A stretch of DNA of 64,000 nucleotides from Lonepinella sp042485795. GTDB lineage: Bacteria; Pseudomonadota; Gammaproteobacteria; Enterobacterales; Pasteurellaceae. The stretch spans positions 868,001 through 932,000 of the forward strand of contig NZ_CP169368.1 of NCBI RefSeq assembly GCF_042485795.1, in the 5' to 3' direction. Below are positions 43,196 to 54,178 of the stretch, in pieces; the first letter of the stretch is position 1; each line of letters begins with the position of its first letter. The notes beneath the pieces are model-generated. The model searched no databases and was not told the DNA's origin. It was given only the letters and a program-made list of their open reading frames with translations. A program made the position numbers and the translations under genes.

Positions 43196-44962
43196 ATGAA
43201 AGTTTTTGTGGGTGTTATTTTGTTATTATGTGGTGTCTATGCGTTGGCAGTTGAACCACTCAATTTAAATCAAATAAATGTGCAATCCGATGCAGCATTG
43301 CAGCAAAGACAAGAGGAATAAAATAGAGCTTTGCAACGGCAACAAGTTGCAGATCCTAATGTTCGACTAGACAATCAATCTGAGCCATCCTTGAACTTTC
43401 CTGAAAAAGAATCCCCTTGTTATCAAATTAACCATATTATTCTCACTGATTTTTCTCCCGATATTTCCGATTTCTCAGAGATCTCACCAGCTTCAATTCC
43501 TAACAGTCAATTTTATTGGGTTCTGAATACGATTTATGCTGAACGTGATTTTTCACTACCACACTGCTTAGGTGGCGAAGGAATTAACATTTTACTCAAA
43601 CGTATTCAAAATCGTTTGATCGAACAAGGGTATATAACAACCCGTGTTGTTGTTCAGCCACAAAACTTACAAAATGGCATACTTATTATTACAGCTATTC
43701 CTGGGAAAATTGGTCAAATTCAATTACAAGATGAAAGCAGCTTTTCTTATGCGACTGCAGCAACCTTGTGGTTTGCGATGCCGACAAGTGATGGCGAAAT
43801 TCTGAATTTGCGACATCTTGAACAAGGTTTGGAAAATTTAAAGCGAAATGAGAGTGCTGATGCCAATATGCAATTAGTAACTGCTCAAGATGAAATAGGG
43901 GTAAGTGATGTCATTATTCGCTATCAACAGAATTTTCCTGTTCATTTGACATTAGGGCTAGATGACTCAGGATCTAAAGTAACGGGACGTTTACAGGGGA
44001 CTGCTACATTATCTTGGGATAATATGTTTTCATTAAATGATTTATTTTATTCCAGTTTTACTAAAAGTATTAAGCGTCATAGTGATAATGTTGATGGGAC
44101 TCATGGCAGTAAGAATATCAGTTTATATTATTCTGTACCTTGGAAGAATTGGTTACTCACATTATCTGGATACCATTATAACTATCATCAATCTATTGCT
44201 GGAGCATTTGAAAATTATCAGTATTCAGGAAAAAGTACGCAATTACGTATGAATTTAAGCTATTTACTTTATCGTAATAGCAGCCGAAAGATCTATATTT
44301 CATTTTGTGGATGGGCTAGAAAATCATTTAATTACATCAATGATGTTGAAGTTGAAGTACAACGTCGTCGTATGGCAGGTTGGGATGTTGGCTTAAAACA
44401 TATTGAATACTTGGGTAATGCGACATTACAACTTTCAGCAAACTATAAACGTGGTACGGGTGCATATAAAGCATTGGCAGCACCAGAAGAAGATTTTAAT
44501 GAAGGTACATCAAGACCACAAATAATTACCGCCTCTATTGATTTTAGTTACCCGTTCAAAATTGGTGAACAACCTTGGCGATTCAATACCTCTTGGAATG
44601 CACAATGGAATCAGACCCCCTTGATTCAACAAGACAAATTCAGTATTGGAGGACGTTACACTGTTCGTGGTTTTGATGGCGAATTATCTCTTTCTGGTGA
44701 ACGTGGTTGGTTATGGCGTAATGAACTGGCATGGAATGCTTTCAATAAAGGACAAGAACTTTATTTAGGGATTGATAAAGGAAATGTTTATAGCCGATTC
44801 AATGATTTACTAGGTCATTCTCTCATCGGTGGGGCAATCGGATTACGGGGCAAAATATGGGGATTGGATTATGATTATTTTGTCGGTGTACCAATAGATA
44901 AGCCAACAGGGTTTAAAGCAAGCCATGTTGTGACAGGATTTAACTTAAATTATCGTTTTTAA
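43196..44962 (+). pseudogene. TpsB/FhaC-type outer-membrane transporter, interrupted by in-frame TAA
   Basis: The frame starts at the ATG 43196 with a signal peptide (MKVFVGVILLLCGVYALA) and a glutamine-rich helix, then meets a TAA at 43319-43321. The same frame runs on to 44962. The stop lies in QRQEE-stop-NRALQRQQ, where a CAA-to-TAA change is the simplest cause. Beyond it are a POTRA domain (CYQINHIILTDF), a second POTRA-like part (NGILIITAIPGKIG) and a ShlB/FhaC beta barrel with the VRGF loop motif and terminal LNYRF. Restarting at the TTG 43331 would lose the signal peptide. The partner is TpsA at 45519. Function depends on readthrough, suppression or a sequencing error. Confidence 0.85.
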
Positions 44963-44964
44963 TT

Positions 44965-45471
44965 ATGAAAATTGACACTTTTGATGTTATTGCACCCAGT
45001 ATTTTTACTACTGAATCTATAGATGAATCTCAATTATTTGGTGCCTTTGCAACAATTTGGCTGTGTTCTGAATATCACAGCAAAGCACCATTATATCGAT
45101 TCGCAGAGCGTATTTTACCCGTGCTAAGAAATAAACAGTTTGCGTTGTTTATAAAAGATAATGCTCCTGTTGCCTATTTTTCTTGGGCGAAATTTACTAA
45201 AGAAGCAGAAGAGGCTTATTTGCGTAATGATGATGTATTACTTGAATCAACTAATTGGTGTTCAGGGGATAACTTATGGATTATTGACTGGTTTGCACCG
45301 AGTAATTTAACCAGAGAGATTAAGCCACTTATTGAGCAATATCTTTTTCCTAATGAAATTTGGACCGCACTTTATCATAAAAGTCCAGTCAATCACGTGC
45401 AAAAACGCTACTTTAAAGGTTGTGCGGTTAGTCGAGAACAGTTTAGGGATTTCATCAGAAATCATAATTGA
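44965..45471 (+). CDS. HlyC-type toxin-activating lysine acyltransferase
   Basis: A 168-residue protein of the HlyC/RtxC family. Visible signatures are FGAFATIWLCSEYHSKAP with the likely catalytic H38, LPVLRNKQFALF, PVAYFSWAKFTKEAEEAY and SGDNLWIIDWFAPS with the active-site aspartate region. HlyC transfers a fatty acid from acyl-ACP to internal lysines of RTX toxins in the cytosol. Here it starts 2 bases after tpsB and precedes tpsA by 47 bases, so the TpsA exoprotein is the probable substrate. A similar trio is known from Neisseria meningitidis. No RTX toxin gene is in the window. Confidence 0.85.
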   Translation: MKIDTFDVIAPSIFTTESIDESQLFGAFATIWLCSEYHSKAPLYRFAERILPVLRNKQFALFIKDNAPVAYFSWAKFTKEAEEAYLRNDDVLLESTNWCSGDNLWIIDWFAPSNLTREIKPLIEQYLFPNEIWTALYHKSPVNHVQKRYFKGCAVSREQFRDFIRNHN

Positions 45472-45518
45472 CTTAAATTTAAAGCTATTTTATTGGATTA
45501 AAATGGAGAAGAAAGAAT

Positions 45519-48500
45519 ATGAATAAACATTGTTATCGTATTATTTTCAGCAAAACATTGAATTGTTTGGTTGTTGTATCTGAGTTAGCAAAAACAGCAG
45601 GTAAAGCAGTTGCAGGATTTGCCAATAAATTATTATCAATCTGGTGGCAAAGAACACCTGATTTTAGCCTAAATATCGTAGCATTCACTTGTTTTATTGG
45701 ACTTGGTTTGATTTATGTGCCACAAACCATGGCTCAACCAGCGGAAATTCATGCAGATCGATCCGCTCCCTCTAGCCAACAACCAACAGTTTTACGCACG
45801 GAAAATAATACTCCACAAGTGAATATTCAAACCCCAAGTGCAGGAGGGGTATCACGTAATGTTTATTCTCAGTTTGATGTGAGTGAAAAAGGTGCCATAT
45901 TAAACAATGCTCGGAAATCAACAAGTTCGCAGTTAGCAGGTTGGGTGCAGGCAAATCCTAACTTAATTCAAGGTGAAGCTAAAATTATTTTAAATGAAGT
46001 CAATGCGAAAGATCCGAGCCAATTAAAAGGTTATGTCGAAGTGGCAGGGAAAAAAGCTGATGTCATTATTGCCAATCCGAGTGGTTTGCATTGCGATGGT
46101 TGTGGGGTGATCAATGCAGGTAGAACCACATTAACTACGGGACAGGTTGAATTAGAAAATGGCAATGTAAAAGGTTTCAATGTAAGAGGTGGTAAGGTAG
46201 AAGTGGCAGGCAAAGGCATGGATACTTCACGTGCCGATTATACTGATATTATAGCAGGGCATGCCAAAATTGATGCTGGGATCTGGGCAAAAGAGCTGAA
46301 AGTGACGGCGGGTAAAAATAAAGTTGATCGCAGCAACAGTAAAGTGGTTTATGTTGGTAATAACAAGGGAACAGACACGTCTTCAACAGAAAATTCAGAT
46401 AATCAAAAGATTGCCTATGCGGTAGATGTGACAGAATTGGGGGGCATGTATGCGAACCAAATTTATTTAGTCGCAACGGAACAAGGTGTCGGTGTCAATA
46501 ATGCAGGGAAAATTGGTGCGTCAGCAGGTAATGTTCAGATTGATAGTCAGGGTAAAATCACCAATAACGGATATTTAGGAGCTCAACAAGATATCACTGT
46601 ATCTTCTCAAAATGATATTGCCAACAAAGGGACAATTTATACGCAACAAGGTGATGTAAAACTAAATGGGAAAAATGTTGTACAGCAAGGTGAAATGATA
46701 GCTAAGGGGGCAGCACAGCAAAAAGGTCATGTTAAAATCACCGCCAAACAGGCTATCCAACAAAATGGTGGTACCTTGGCAGAGAACCATATTGAGTATC
46801 AAGCAAAGAATATTGCCATAACCAATAATGCGACCGTTGTAGCTGGGTTGAAATTTACCGAAAATACACTGGATAAAAGTGATACAGGTGGGAATACCCA
46901 TCTCCATGCGGAAGAAAGTGCGGTGATTAATGGACAAGTTTTATCTTCTAACCGCACGGAGATTAAAGCAGCAAATATCAATCTTGCTCATAGCCGACTT
47001 CATTCTAATCATTTATTGGCAACCGCAAGTCATGGTGGCATTATTGCTTCTAATAGTAATATTTATACTGCACAGTCAGCCGTCTTTAATACACCAACAG
47101 TCTTGAATACCTCCAATGCACAGCTTAATGCTAACCATATTGGGATAAATGCTAATCAGGTAGATAATACGCAAGGCACTTGGATTAATCGAGATGGACA
47201 GGATCTCAATCTAAACTTTAAGCTCGGTTTAACCAATGCTCACGGACAAATCGTAACCAATGGACGCTTATTGTTTAATGGTAAACAAATTGATAACCAA
47301 GCAGGGTTGATGAGTGCAAACACTTATCAAATCACAACACCTATCTTTGATAATACTCACGGTAAGTTAATTCAGCAAGGCGTGAATCCGTTTACTTTGA
47401 GTGTAAATGGTGAATTAATCAATGATAGTGGTGTGATTGGTTATTCATTACAAAACCAGAACACAACAAATAATCCTGCAGAAAATGCTACGCATGTACA
47501 AAATGTATCGACAAATGTTGGGGTAAATACTTCAACCTCAGACCAGCCAAGTCACTCAATGCCTAATGGCGTTGATACAGTCAGCCAAACAACTAATATT
47601 GCAAGTACGCTTGAAGTCACCGAGAAACTTAATAATGAGGCAGGTACTATCTTATCGGGTAGCCAAACAACACTACAAGGTGAGGGCAAACTTTCGAATG
47701 ATTCAGGCACTTTAAATTTAGCTGAATTTTCTTGGAAAAGTGATAAAAGCGTCAATAACCATTTAGGGTTAATGAGTTCAATTAACACATTGACACTCTA
47801 TACCCCTGAATTAAATAACACTCAAGGTCAAATCCAAGCACAACATGATCTATTGGTAGATGCCACTACTCTTAATAATAGTGAAAATGGATTGCTGTAT
47901 AGCAACACTGATTTAAATTTAAACGCCAAAGAGTTAGATAATCGTCAAGGAACTGTTCAAGCCTTAGGCAATGTTACCCTTAACCAGTTGGCAATGGTGA
48001 ATAACAGTGCTGAAGCTAATAAATCGGGTTCGTTAATTCAAGCAGGAAAACAACTGAAGATTGAAGCATTAAAGATTGATAATCAAAATACTAAAAGCAC
48101 AGAAGCTATTCCTGTACAAGGTCTTTTGGGGCAAACAGTCGCATTATCCTCTGATACATTAAATAATCAACAGGGTGGTATTTATGTATCTCAAGCCTTA
48201 TCGGCGAGCGTCAAGAATCTTGTGAATAACCAAAAAGGTGAAATCTTATCAGGTGGTACATTAAATACAGTTGGTTCGGCATTAGCGATCCAAAATCGTG
48301 AGGGTGTAATTGCGTCTATCGGTAAATTAATGATTGATGCTAACCGCATTTCAGATATGGGTAAAATACAAACAAAAAATGATGCTGATATTGCGTTAAA
48401 ACAAGATTTAACCTTTCATGGTGGGATTGAAGTCGAGGGTAATTTGAAACTCAAAACAGATAATCTCACCAATGACGCTACATTATTAGTGGGTAAAGGA

Positions 48501-51500
48501 TTACACATTCAAACAGGTCGCTTAATTAATAATGAAAATGCAACTCTAGGTTCCAATACCACACTGCTTGATGCGAATTCATTAACCAATTACGGATTAA
48601 TTGACGGTACTCAAACTCGCTTAAACACGCACACACTGGATAATATCGGCACGGGTCGAATTTATGGCGATCAACTGTCGATTCAGGCAGGTAAACTTAA
48701 TAATATTGAACAAAATGGTAAATCGGCAACGATTGCGGCACGTCATCGTCTTGATTTAGGTGTCGGCACGCTTACCAATAGCAATGATAGTTCGCTCATC
48801 AGTTTAGGCGAACTTCATATTGGTGGTACGTTAGATTCCCAAGGTTATGCCACAGGCAAAGCGACTGCCATCTATAATCAGAATGGATTAATTGAAGCAC
48901 GAGATCATATTTATATTAATAGTGGGCTGGTCAGTAATACACATAATTATTTCCATACGGCATTTAAACTGGTTTCTCAACAGGATGTAACGGAATATCA
49001 AGGCAGTGGCGATCCGACTATCTATCAAGAAGGAACGGATGGGCTTTATGTATTTAATAATGAATCAGATCATTTACGCGTGCCAACAGGGGCGTATTAT
49101 GACTCTTGGTGTAAATACCGTTATCTAAAAAGTGTTCAGCGTACGGAAGTATTGCCCGCAGAGTATGAACCAGGACGTATTTATAGTGGCAAAGATATTA
49201 CTGTCAGAGGAGATAGAGTTGAAAATATAAACAGCCGCATGATAGCAGGAGGAAAATTAGATATACCAGCCAATATCCTAAACAATCAAGCAGAAACGGG
49301 GGTTGAAATTATCACGAAAGCAGGTTGTGCTGCAGGCTCACGCAATGAAGTCTGCCGAAACCTGTCTGCCGAACTAAGAGGTTACAGCGATGATGCACCA
49401 AGACGTAAAAATAGTGCTTATGGTTTACACAGTTACTGGCGTCATCACGAAAAAGGACGAGATAGCACAGGACACCGCCGTCAAGATTATACGCCGGCCC
49501 AAGAAATTAAAGAGGGTATTCCGTTAGAAGTAGCAGCGTATAAAGAATACAGTTTACCGAGTTTCAGTAACACAGCCATTTCAGCTATCAATGTGCCTCC
49601 ATCGGTTGATGTACAGGTTAAAAGTGCGGTGCAAAATGGGGTCAACCATCAAAATAACGGCTCAGTGGTTAAAGATAATGCGGTGATCAGAACACAAGAG
49701 CAGTCCATTAGTTTGCCACATAGCAGTCTATTTATTATTAATCCACAATCTACCGCAGGTTATCTGGTAGAAACTGACCCAGCCTTTACTCAATATCGTA
49801 ACTGGCTCAGTTCCAACTATATGATGAAAGCCTTGAACTTAAATTCAGACGTGATGCACAAACGTATCGGAGATGGTTTCTACGAACAACGCTTAGTGCA
49901 AGAACAAATTGCTGAATTAACAGGACGTGTCTATTTATCGGATTATTCCAGTCAAGAAGAACAGTATAAAGCCTTAATGACTAACGGGATTACCGCCGCT
50001 ACCCAATTCCAACTCACCCCAGGGGTGGCTTTAACTAGCGAGCAGATTTCCCGTTTAACCAGTGATATGGTGTGGCTAGTAAATAAAACCATCACCTTAG
50101 CGGATGGAAGCACCACCACGGTATTATATCCTCAAGTTTATGCCGTAGTGCAAAAAGGCGATATAAATGGTTATGGAGCATTGCTGTCTGGCGATAGCAC
50201 AACGCTGGAATCCTCTCACATAAACAATAGTGGCACGATTGCAGGTAAAAATTTACTGGCTATTTCTGCCGATAATATCACCAACCGTTTTGGTAAAATG
50301 ACAGGGGGCAATACCCTAGTATCCGCAGAGCAATATTTGATTAACACAGGTGGCACTATTGAAGCCAGTCAAATATTGAACGTGAACGCTGGTCGTGATA
50401 TTGTACTGAACACCACCACGCATACCGCCCAAACTGCTAACAGTGAAACTGTTCGCCTTGGTACACAAGGAGGATTTTATTTAACGGGTAAAGACGGCAG
50501 ACAAATGTGGATAAATGCAGGACGGGATATAAACTTAACGGCAGGTGATATTGCCAATAACGCCCAAAATGCCTTAACCGCAATTCAAGCAGGACGAGAT
50601 ATTTTATTAAATACTGCCCAACAATCAGACCGTTATGAAAATATCCATGATGCAGAAAATTATCTCAAAACTGCTAATCGGCAAAATATTGGCAGCACAA
50701 TAACAAGTCAAAGCCAGAAAAATACGCTGTTGCAAGCAGGACGTAATATTGAAGCAAAAGCAGCCACGGTGACAGCAAAAGGCGATGTACAACTTAAAGC
50801 AGGTCAGCATATCAACATCTCAACGGGAGAAGAATATCACTTGGTGGATTCTGCTTTTAAAGATACTAGCCGAGGTTTATTCAGTAAAAGCAGCACCAAA
50901 ACCAGAGATGTCAGCGAACAAACTCTTGCTAGGGGAAGCCAAATAGATGGCGGTAATGTGAGTGTTGTTGTGCAACAAGGCAATGTAAATGTTGTGGGTA
51001 GTGATGTGGTGGCTGAAAATGCACTGAGTGTATTGGCGAAGAATATCAATATCACCGAAGCGGTCAACCAGATTTACAGCGAAAACTTTAAGCAGGTGAA
51101 AAAAAGTGGGTTATTGAGTAGTGGCGGAATAGGATTTACGATTGGCTCGCGTAAAGAAACGACAGCAAATGACCAAACACAGTTTTCTGCTCGTCAAAGT
51201 CAAGTAGGGAGTTTAAAGGGTAATACCACGTTGCTTGCGGATGAAAGTTATCATCAATCAGGTTCAGTGGTTACGTCCAAAGATGGTGATGTGTTGATTG
51301 TGGCAAAAAATGCTAATATCACCGCAGCACGTAGTCATTACGATAGCCACTATAAATACACCATGGAGAAAGGTGGTTTCACTATTGCGTTTAATGCCCC
51401 AGCCTTGACGGCGTTGCAGGGCGTGATGTCAACCATTAATGCCAGCAAAAACCTAGGTGAAAGCAAGAATAACCGTATTAATGCGTTAGCTGTTGCCAAT

Positions 51501-53999
51501 GTGGGTTTTGATGTGGCACGCAGTGCAGAGCAATTAAAAGGCTTATCAAATGCTTTACAAGCAGACCCTAAACAAGCCCTTACACAAGATGTGAGTGTTT
51601 CAATTACGTACGGTAAACAAAAAAACACCGAAACCCAATATACGCAAGGCAATAAAGTGGAAAAAAGCCAAGTGAATGCAGGAGGTGAAGTCAATATTGT
51701 TACCACAGGCACAGAGAAAAACGATGATTTAACCATAGTAGGCTCAGATATCAGTGGTAATCAAGGTACACACCTCAAAAGCAATGGTAATATCAATATT
51801 CTCGCTGCCGATGAAAATCATCTTGAACGTAGCCAAAACAAATCTAGCGGTTGGAATGCAGGCATTGCAGTGAGTTACGGACAAAGTGGATTTTCTTTTG
51901 GTATCACGGCAGGGGGGAATCTTGCCAAAGGCTATGGTAATGGAGATAGCAAGGCTTGGGTAAATAGTTACATTGGAAATCAACATAGCAGAACGACAAT
52001 CGACAGCCAAAAAGACACCAATATTAAAAGCTCACAAATTGTGGGTAAACAAATTACCGTGAATGCAGAAAACCTAAATATTGAAAGTTTACAAGATACG
52101 GCGACGTATAAAGGTAAACAAGAAAGTATCAGTGGACAAGTGACGGTAGGTTATGGCGTATCAGCGAGTGCTAGTTATAGTAAATCAAAGATTAATTCGG
52201 ATTATGCCAGTGTGAATCAGCAGGCTGGGATTTTTGCTGGGGATGATGGATTTAAGGTGAATGTAGCCAACCATACGAACTTAACTGGTGCCTTAATCAC
52301 TTCCACTGAAAGTGCGGAGGAAAATAGCAGAAATTCTTTTACAACGGGAACGTTGAGCTATTCAGATATTGAAAATCATGCGGATTATAAGGGATCGAGT
52401 TTTGGACTTAGTGGCAGTGTAACCCGAAATGGCGGATGGACAGGAAAAGACAAAAACGGCGTAACAAAAGCAATTGGATTTGGATTGGATAGCGATAGTC
52501 AAAACAGTGTGACTAAATCAGGCATTGGCACTGCCAATATACAAATTAAAAACTCACAAGAGCAAGAAAAATTAACAGGTAAATCCGTTGATGAAATGAT
52601 TTTAGGTATTAAAACTGATGTGACAACAAATAATGCCGAACAACATTCAGGTAAACTTGAACAAAATTTTGATGCTAAAAAAGTACAAGATGAACTGAAT
52701 TTACAACAAAAAGTGACGCAGGAATTTGATAGTAATCGTCAATATATGAAAGAGAAACTCCTTTCTCAAGCCGATGAATTATTTGCTGAAGCTCGCCAAG
52801 AACGGAAGAAAAACGGGGGTGAAGATAATGATAAATCAAGAGAGTTGGAAGAAAAAGCCCATAAAATATCCCAAACAACCAGTTATCTTGATACGGCATT
52901 AGGGGCATTCTGGGGATTAACGCTAAGTGTTGATGCTGCAATTGGTCAAGTTGTGGCTCAGCACGCCGATTATGCACAAAATGCGGCAACACATACGACC
53001 GCAGGAACGGTGTATAAACTGGATTGTTCGGGGGCTGCAGCACAACATTATTGTCGAGGGATGGATGACGACACTCGAAAAGTTGAGTGGGAAGGAAAAG
53101 CACGAGAAATTTATGATATGAATGAGATTAAAAATGACAATGGTAAGAATGTGGTGGTGTCCAACCCTGGTATTTACAACACCAAATATGAAGCGTTCAG
53201 AAATGCTGTGAAGCAAAATCCAAAAGCAGCCAATGGTGGCAACCTTTATGTTGTGTTAAATAATCCAAGCTATGGCGTTGTGCCATTATTGTCGGAGGGG
53301 GTATTCTACGCTGGTTATGATAAACTCAATGAAATTATTGGGGCAAAATTACCATTGACTAATGCAGAAAAAACCAATGTTGTACTGAATGAACATGGTG
53401 CCATAAACAACGTTAAACTAGAAAAAAGCAATCACAGCCGAGGTACATTAACGGAAAGTGTGTCACTTCAATATACCAATGATCACTTTAAAGATGAAAT
53501 TGGCAAGCCGATCGCTATACCGCTAGAAAAAGTACGCTTTGTTGGCGGAGCAGCCAATGCGGAACGTTATTATGGGGTGTTGGAAAATAATAACTACACA
53601 AACAAGAATGGCGTATTTACAACCTTTGGACAAGCAACGCACGAACTCGATTTTGTGGGTGTACCTATTGGAGAAAATTCAGCAACAGGTGGGGCTTGTA
53701 AGGGGTTGTGTTATTCGCATAGTGGGTATTATGGTCAAGTGCCAAATGAGTTTTTACAGAATCAATATGGAAATGATCTATTGGATAAAAATGGAAATGG
53801 TATTAAAAATCTAGAATATGGAAAATATACTAAGCTATGGGGAGAACCAAGAAAAGATCAAAATGGAACTTCAATTAATGATTCAGCACCGAAAATTCTA
53901 GTTAGGGATCAAGACGGCAATTTTCACCTAATAAATAGCACTTCAGGTAATGGAATCTTTGAATATGGTGGTAAAAAATACTATGAAAATGTTTATTAA
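45519..53999 (+). CDS. Giant TpsA filamentous haemagglutinin/CdiA-like exoprotein
   Basis: A 2826-residue secreted protein. Residues 1-30 are an extended signal peptide region (MNKHCYRIIFSKTLNCLVVV), with the hydrophobic core at about 50-70 ending in MAQPAEI. The TPS secretion domain spans about 80-330, with NPNLIQGEA and the ANPSGLHCDGCGVINAGR motif. Long beta-helical haemagglutinin repeats follow to about 2350, then a helical charged linker (2400-2480) and a C-terminal domain with N2638-H-S2640-R-G2642, like a hydrolase nucleophile elbow. I see no VENN pretoxin motif. The last codons overlap a lipoprotein gene by 17 bases. Adhesin or contact-dependent toxin roles are both possible. Export depends on the interrupted TpsB. 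Confidence 0.9.
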   Translation: MNKHCYRIIFSKTLNCLVVVSELAKTAGKAVAGFANKLLSIWWQRTPDFSLNIVAFTCFIGLGLIYVPQTMAQPAEIHADRSAPSSQQPTVLRTENNTPQVNIQTPSAGGVSRNVYSQFDVSEKGAILNNARKSTSSQLAGWVQANPNLIQGEAKIILNEVNAKDPSQLKGYVEVAGKKADVIIANPSGLHCDGCGVINAGRTTLTTGQVELENGNVKGFNVRGGKVEVAGKGMDTSRADYTDIIAGHAKIDAGIWAKELKVTAGKNKVDRSNSKVVYVGNNKGTDTSSTENSDNQKIAYAVDVTELGGMYANQIYLVATEQGVGVNNAGKIGASAGNVQIDSQGKITNNGYLGAQQDITVSSQNDIANKGTIYTQQGDVKLNGKNVVQQGEMIAKGAAQQKGHVKITAKQAIQQNGGTLAENHIEYQAKNIAITNNATVVAGLKFTENTLDKSDTGGNTHLHAEESAVINGQVLSSNRTEIKAANINLAHSRLHSNHLLATASHGGIIASNSNIYTAQSAVFNTPTVLNTSNAQLNANHIGINANQVDNTQGTWINRDGQDLNLNFKLGLTNAHGQIVTNGRLLFNGKQIDNQAGLMSANTYQITTPIFDNTHGKLIQQGVNPFTLSVNGELINDSGVIGYSLQNQNTTNNPAENATHVQNVSTNVGVNTSTSDQPSHSMPNGVDTVSQTTNIASTLEVTEKLNNEAGTILSGSQTTLQGEGKLSNDSGTLNLAEFSWKSDKSVNNHLGLMSSINTLTLYTPELNNTQGQIQAQHDLLVDATTLNNSENGLLYSNTDLNLNAKELDNRQGTVQALGNVTLNQLAMVNNSAEANKSGSLIQAGKQLKIEALKIDNQNTKSTEAIPVQGLLGQTVALSSDTLNNQQGGIYVSQALSASVKNLVNNQKGEILSGGTLNTVGSALAIQNREGVIASIGKLMIDANRISDMGKIQTKNDADIALKQDLTFHGGIEVEGNLKLKTDNLTNDATLLVGKGLHIQTGRLINNENATLGSNTTLLDANSLTNYGLIDGTQTRLNTHTLDNIGTGRIYGDQLSIQAGKLNNIEQNGKSATIAARHRLDLGVGTLTNSNDSSLISLGELHIGGTLDSQGYATGKATAIYNQNGLIEARDHIYINSGLVSNTHNYFHTAFKLVSQQDVTEYQGSGDPTIYQEGTDGLYVFNNESDHLRVPTGAYYDSWCKYRYLKSVQRTEVLPAEYEPGRIYSGKDITVRGDRVENINSRMIAGGKLDIPANILNNQAETGVEIITKAGCAAGSRNEVCRNLSAELRGYSDDAPRRKNSAYGLHSYWRHHEKGRDSTGHRRQDYTPAQEIKEGIPLEVAAYKEYSLPSFSNTAISAINVPPSVDVQVKSAVQNGVNHQNNGSVVKDNAVIRTQEQSISLPHSSLFIINPQSTAGYLVETDPAFTQYRNWLSSNYMMKALNLNSDVMHKRIGDGFYEQRLVQEQIAELTGRVYLSDYSSQEEQYKALMTNGITAATQFQLTPGVALTSEQISRLTSDMVWLVNKTITLADGSTTTVLYPQVYAVVQKGDINGYGALLSGDSTTLESSHINNSGTIAGKNLLAISADNITNRFGKMTGGNTLVSAEQYLINTGGTIEASQILNVNAGRDIVLNTTTHTAQTANSETVRLGTQGGFYLTGKDGRQMWINAGRDINLTAGDIANNAQNALTAIQAGRDILLNTAQQSDRYENIHDAENYLKTANRQNIGSTITSQSQKNTLLQAGRNIEAKAATVTAKGDVQLKAGQHINISTGEEYHLVDSAFKDTSRGLFSKSSTKTRDVSEQTLARGSQIDGGNVSVVVQQGNVNVVGSDVVAENALSVLAKNINITEAVNQIYSENFKQVKKSGLLSSGGIGFTIGSRKETTANDQTQFSARQSQVGSLKGNTTLLADESYHQSGSVVTSKDGDVLIVAKNANITAARSHYDSHYKYTMEKGGFTIAFNAPALTALQGVMSTINASKNLGESKNNRINALAVANVGFDVARSAEQLKGLSNALQADPKQALTQDVSVSITYGKQKNTETQYTQGNKVEKSQVNAGGEVNIVTTGTEKNDDLTIVGSDISGNQGTHLKSNGNINILAADENHLERSQNKSSGWNAGIAVSYGQSGFSFGITAGGNLAKGYGNGDSKAWVNSYIGNQHSRTTIDSQKDTNIKSSQIVGKQITVNAENLNIESLQDTATYKGKQESISGQVTVGYGVSASASYSKSKINSDYASVNQQAGIFAGDDGFKVNVANHTNLTGALITSTESAEENSRNSFTTGTLSYSDIENHADYKGSSFGLSGSVTRNGGWTGKDKNGVTKAIGFGLDSDSQNSVTKSGIGTANIQIKNSQEQEKLTGKSVDEMILGIKTDVTTNNAEQHSGKLEQNFDAKKVQDELNLQQKVTQEFDSNRQYMKEKLLSQADELFAEARQERKKNGGEDNDKSRELEEKAHKISQTTSYLDTALGAFWGLTLSVDAAIGQVVAQHADYAQNAATHTTAGTVYKLDCSGAAAQHYCRGMDDDTRKVEWEGKAREIYDMNEIKNDNGKNVVVSNPGIYNTKYEAFRNAVKQNPKAANGGNLYVVLNNPSYGVVPLLSEGVFYAGYDKLNEIIGAKLPLTNAEKTNVVLNEHGAINNVKLEKSNHSRGTLTESVSLQYTNDHFKDEIGKPIAIPLEKVRFVGGAANAERYYGVLENNNYTNKNGVFTTFGQATHELDFVGVPIGENSATGGACKGLCYSHSGYYGQVPNEFLQNQYGNDLLDKNGNGIKNLEYGKYTKLWGEPRKDQNGTSINDSAPKILVRDQDGNFHLINSTSGNGIFEYGGKKYYENVY

Positions 54000-54178
54000 T
54001 CAAGGTATTATTTTTATGATTATAAGTGGGGTAATATCTTCTTGTACCCCCAAAATGGAAAGAGATTTATGGAATGGAGTGTATTCTGAAAGAGCATTAG
54101 TAAAAGAGTACGAACAAGAAGAGAAAGCATATTATGATAAGGAAAATTCTGAGCAAAAAGAGTTGAGAAAAAAAATAT
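53875..54178 (+). repeat. Tandem module copy 1 (tpsA 3' end plus lipoprotein)
   Basis: The last 40 or so codons of tpsA and the lipoprotein gene recur at 54341-54641, offset by 466 then 463 bases. The tpsA-derived part matches closely (NSAPKILIRDQDDNFHLIN in copy 2 against DSAPKILVRDQDGNFHLIN). The lipoprotein part is more diverged. Confidence 0.85.

Noticed and set aside
51350..51736. A 128-codon minus-strand open frame within tpsA
   Set aside because: It is antisense to the haemagglutinin repeats, with no start context and no similarity to known proteins.
46000..52000. Internal repeats of tpsA as separate mobile or satellite DNA
   Set aside because: They are degenerate protein-level repeats of the beta-helical haemagglutinin domain and remain in one continuous reading frame.
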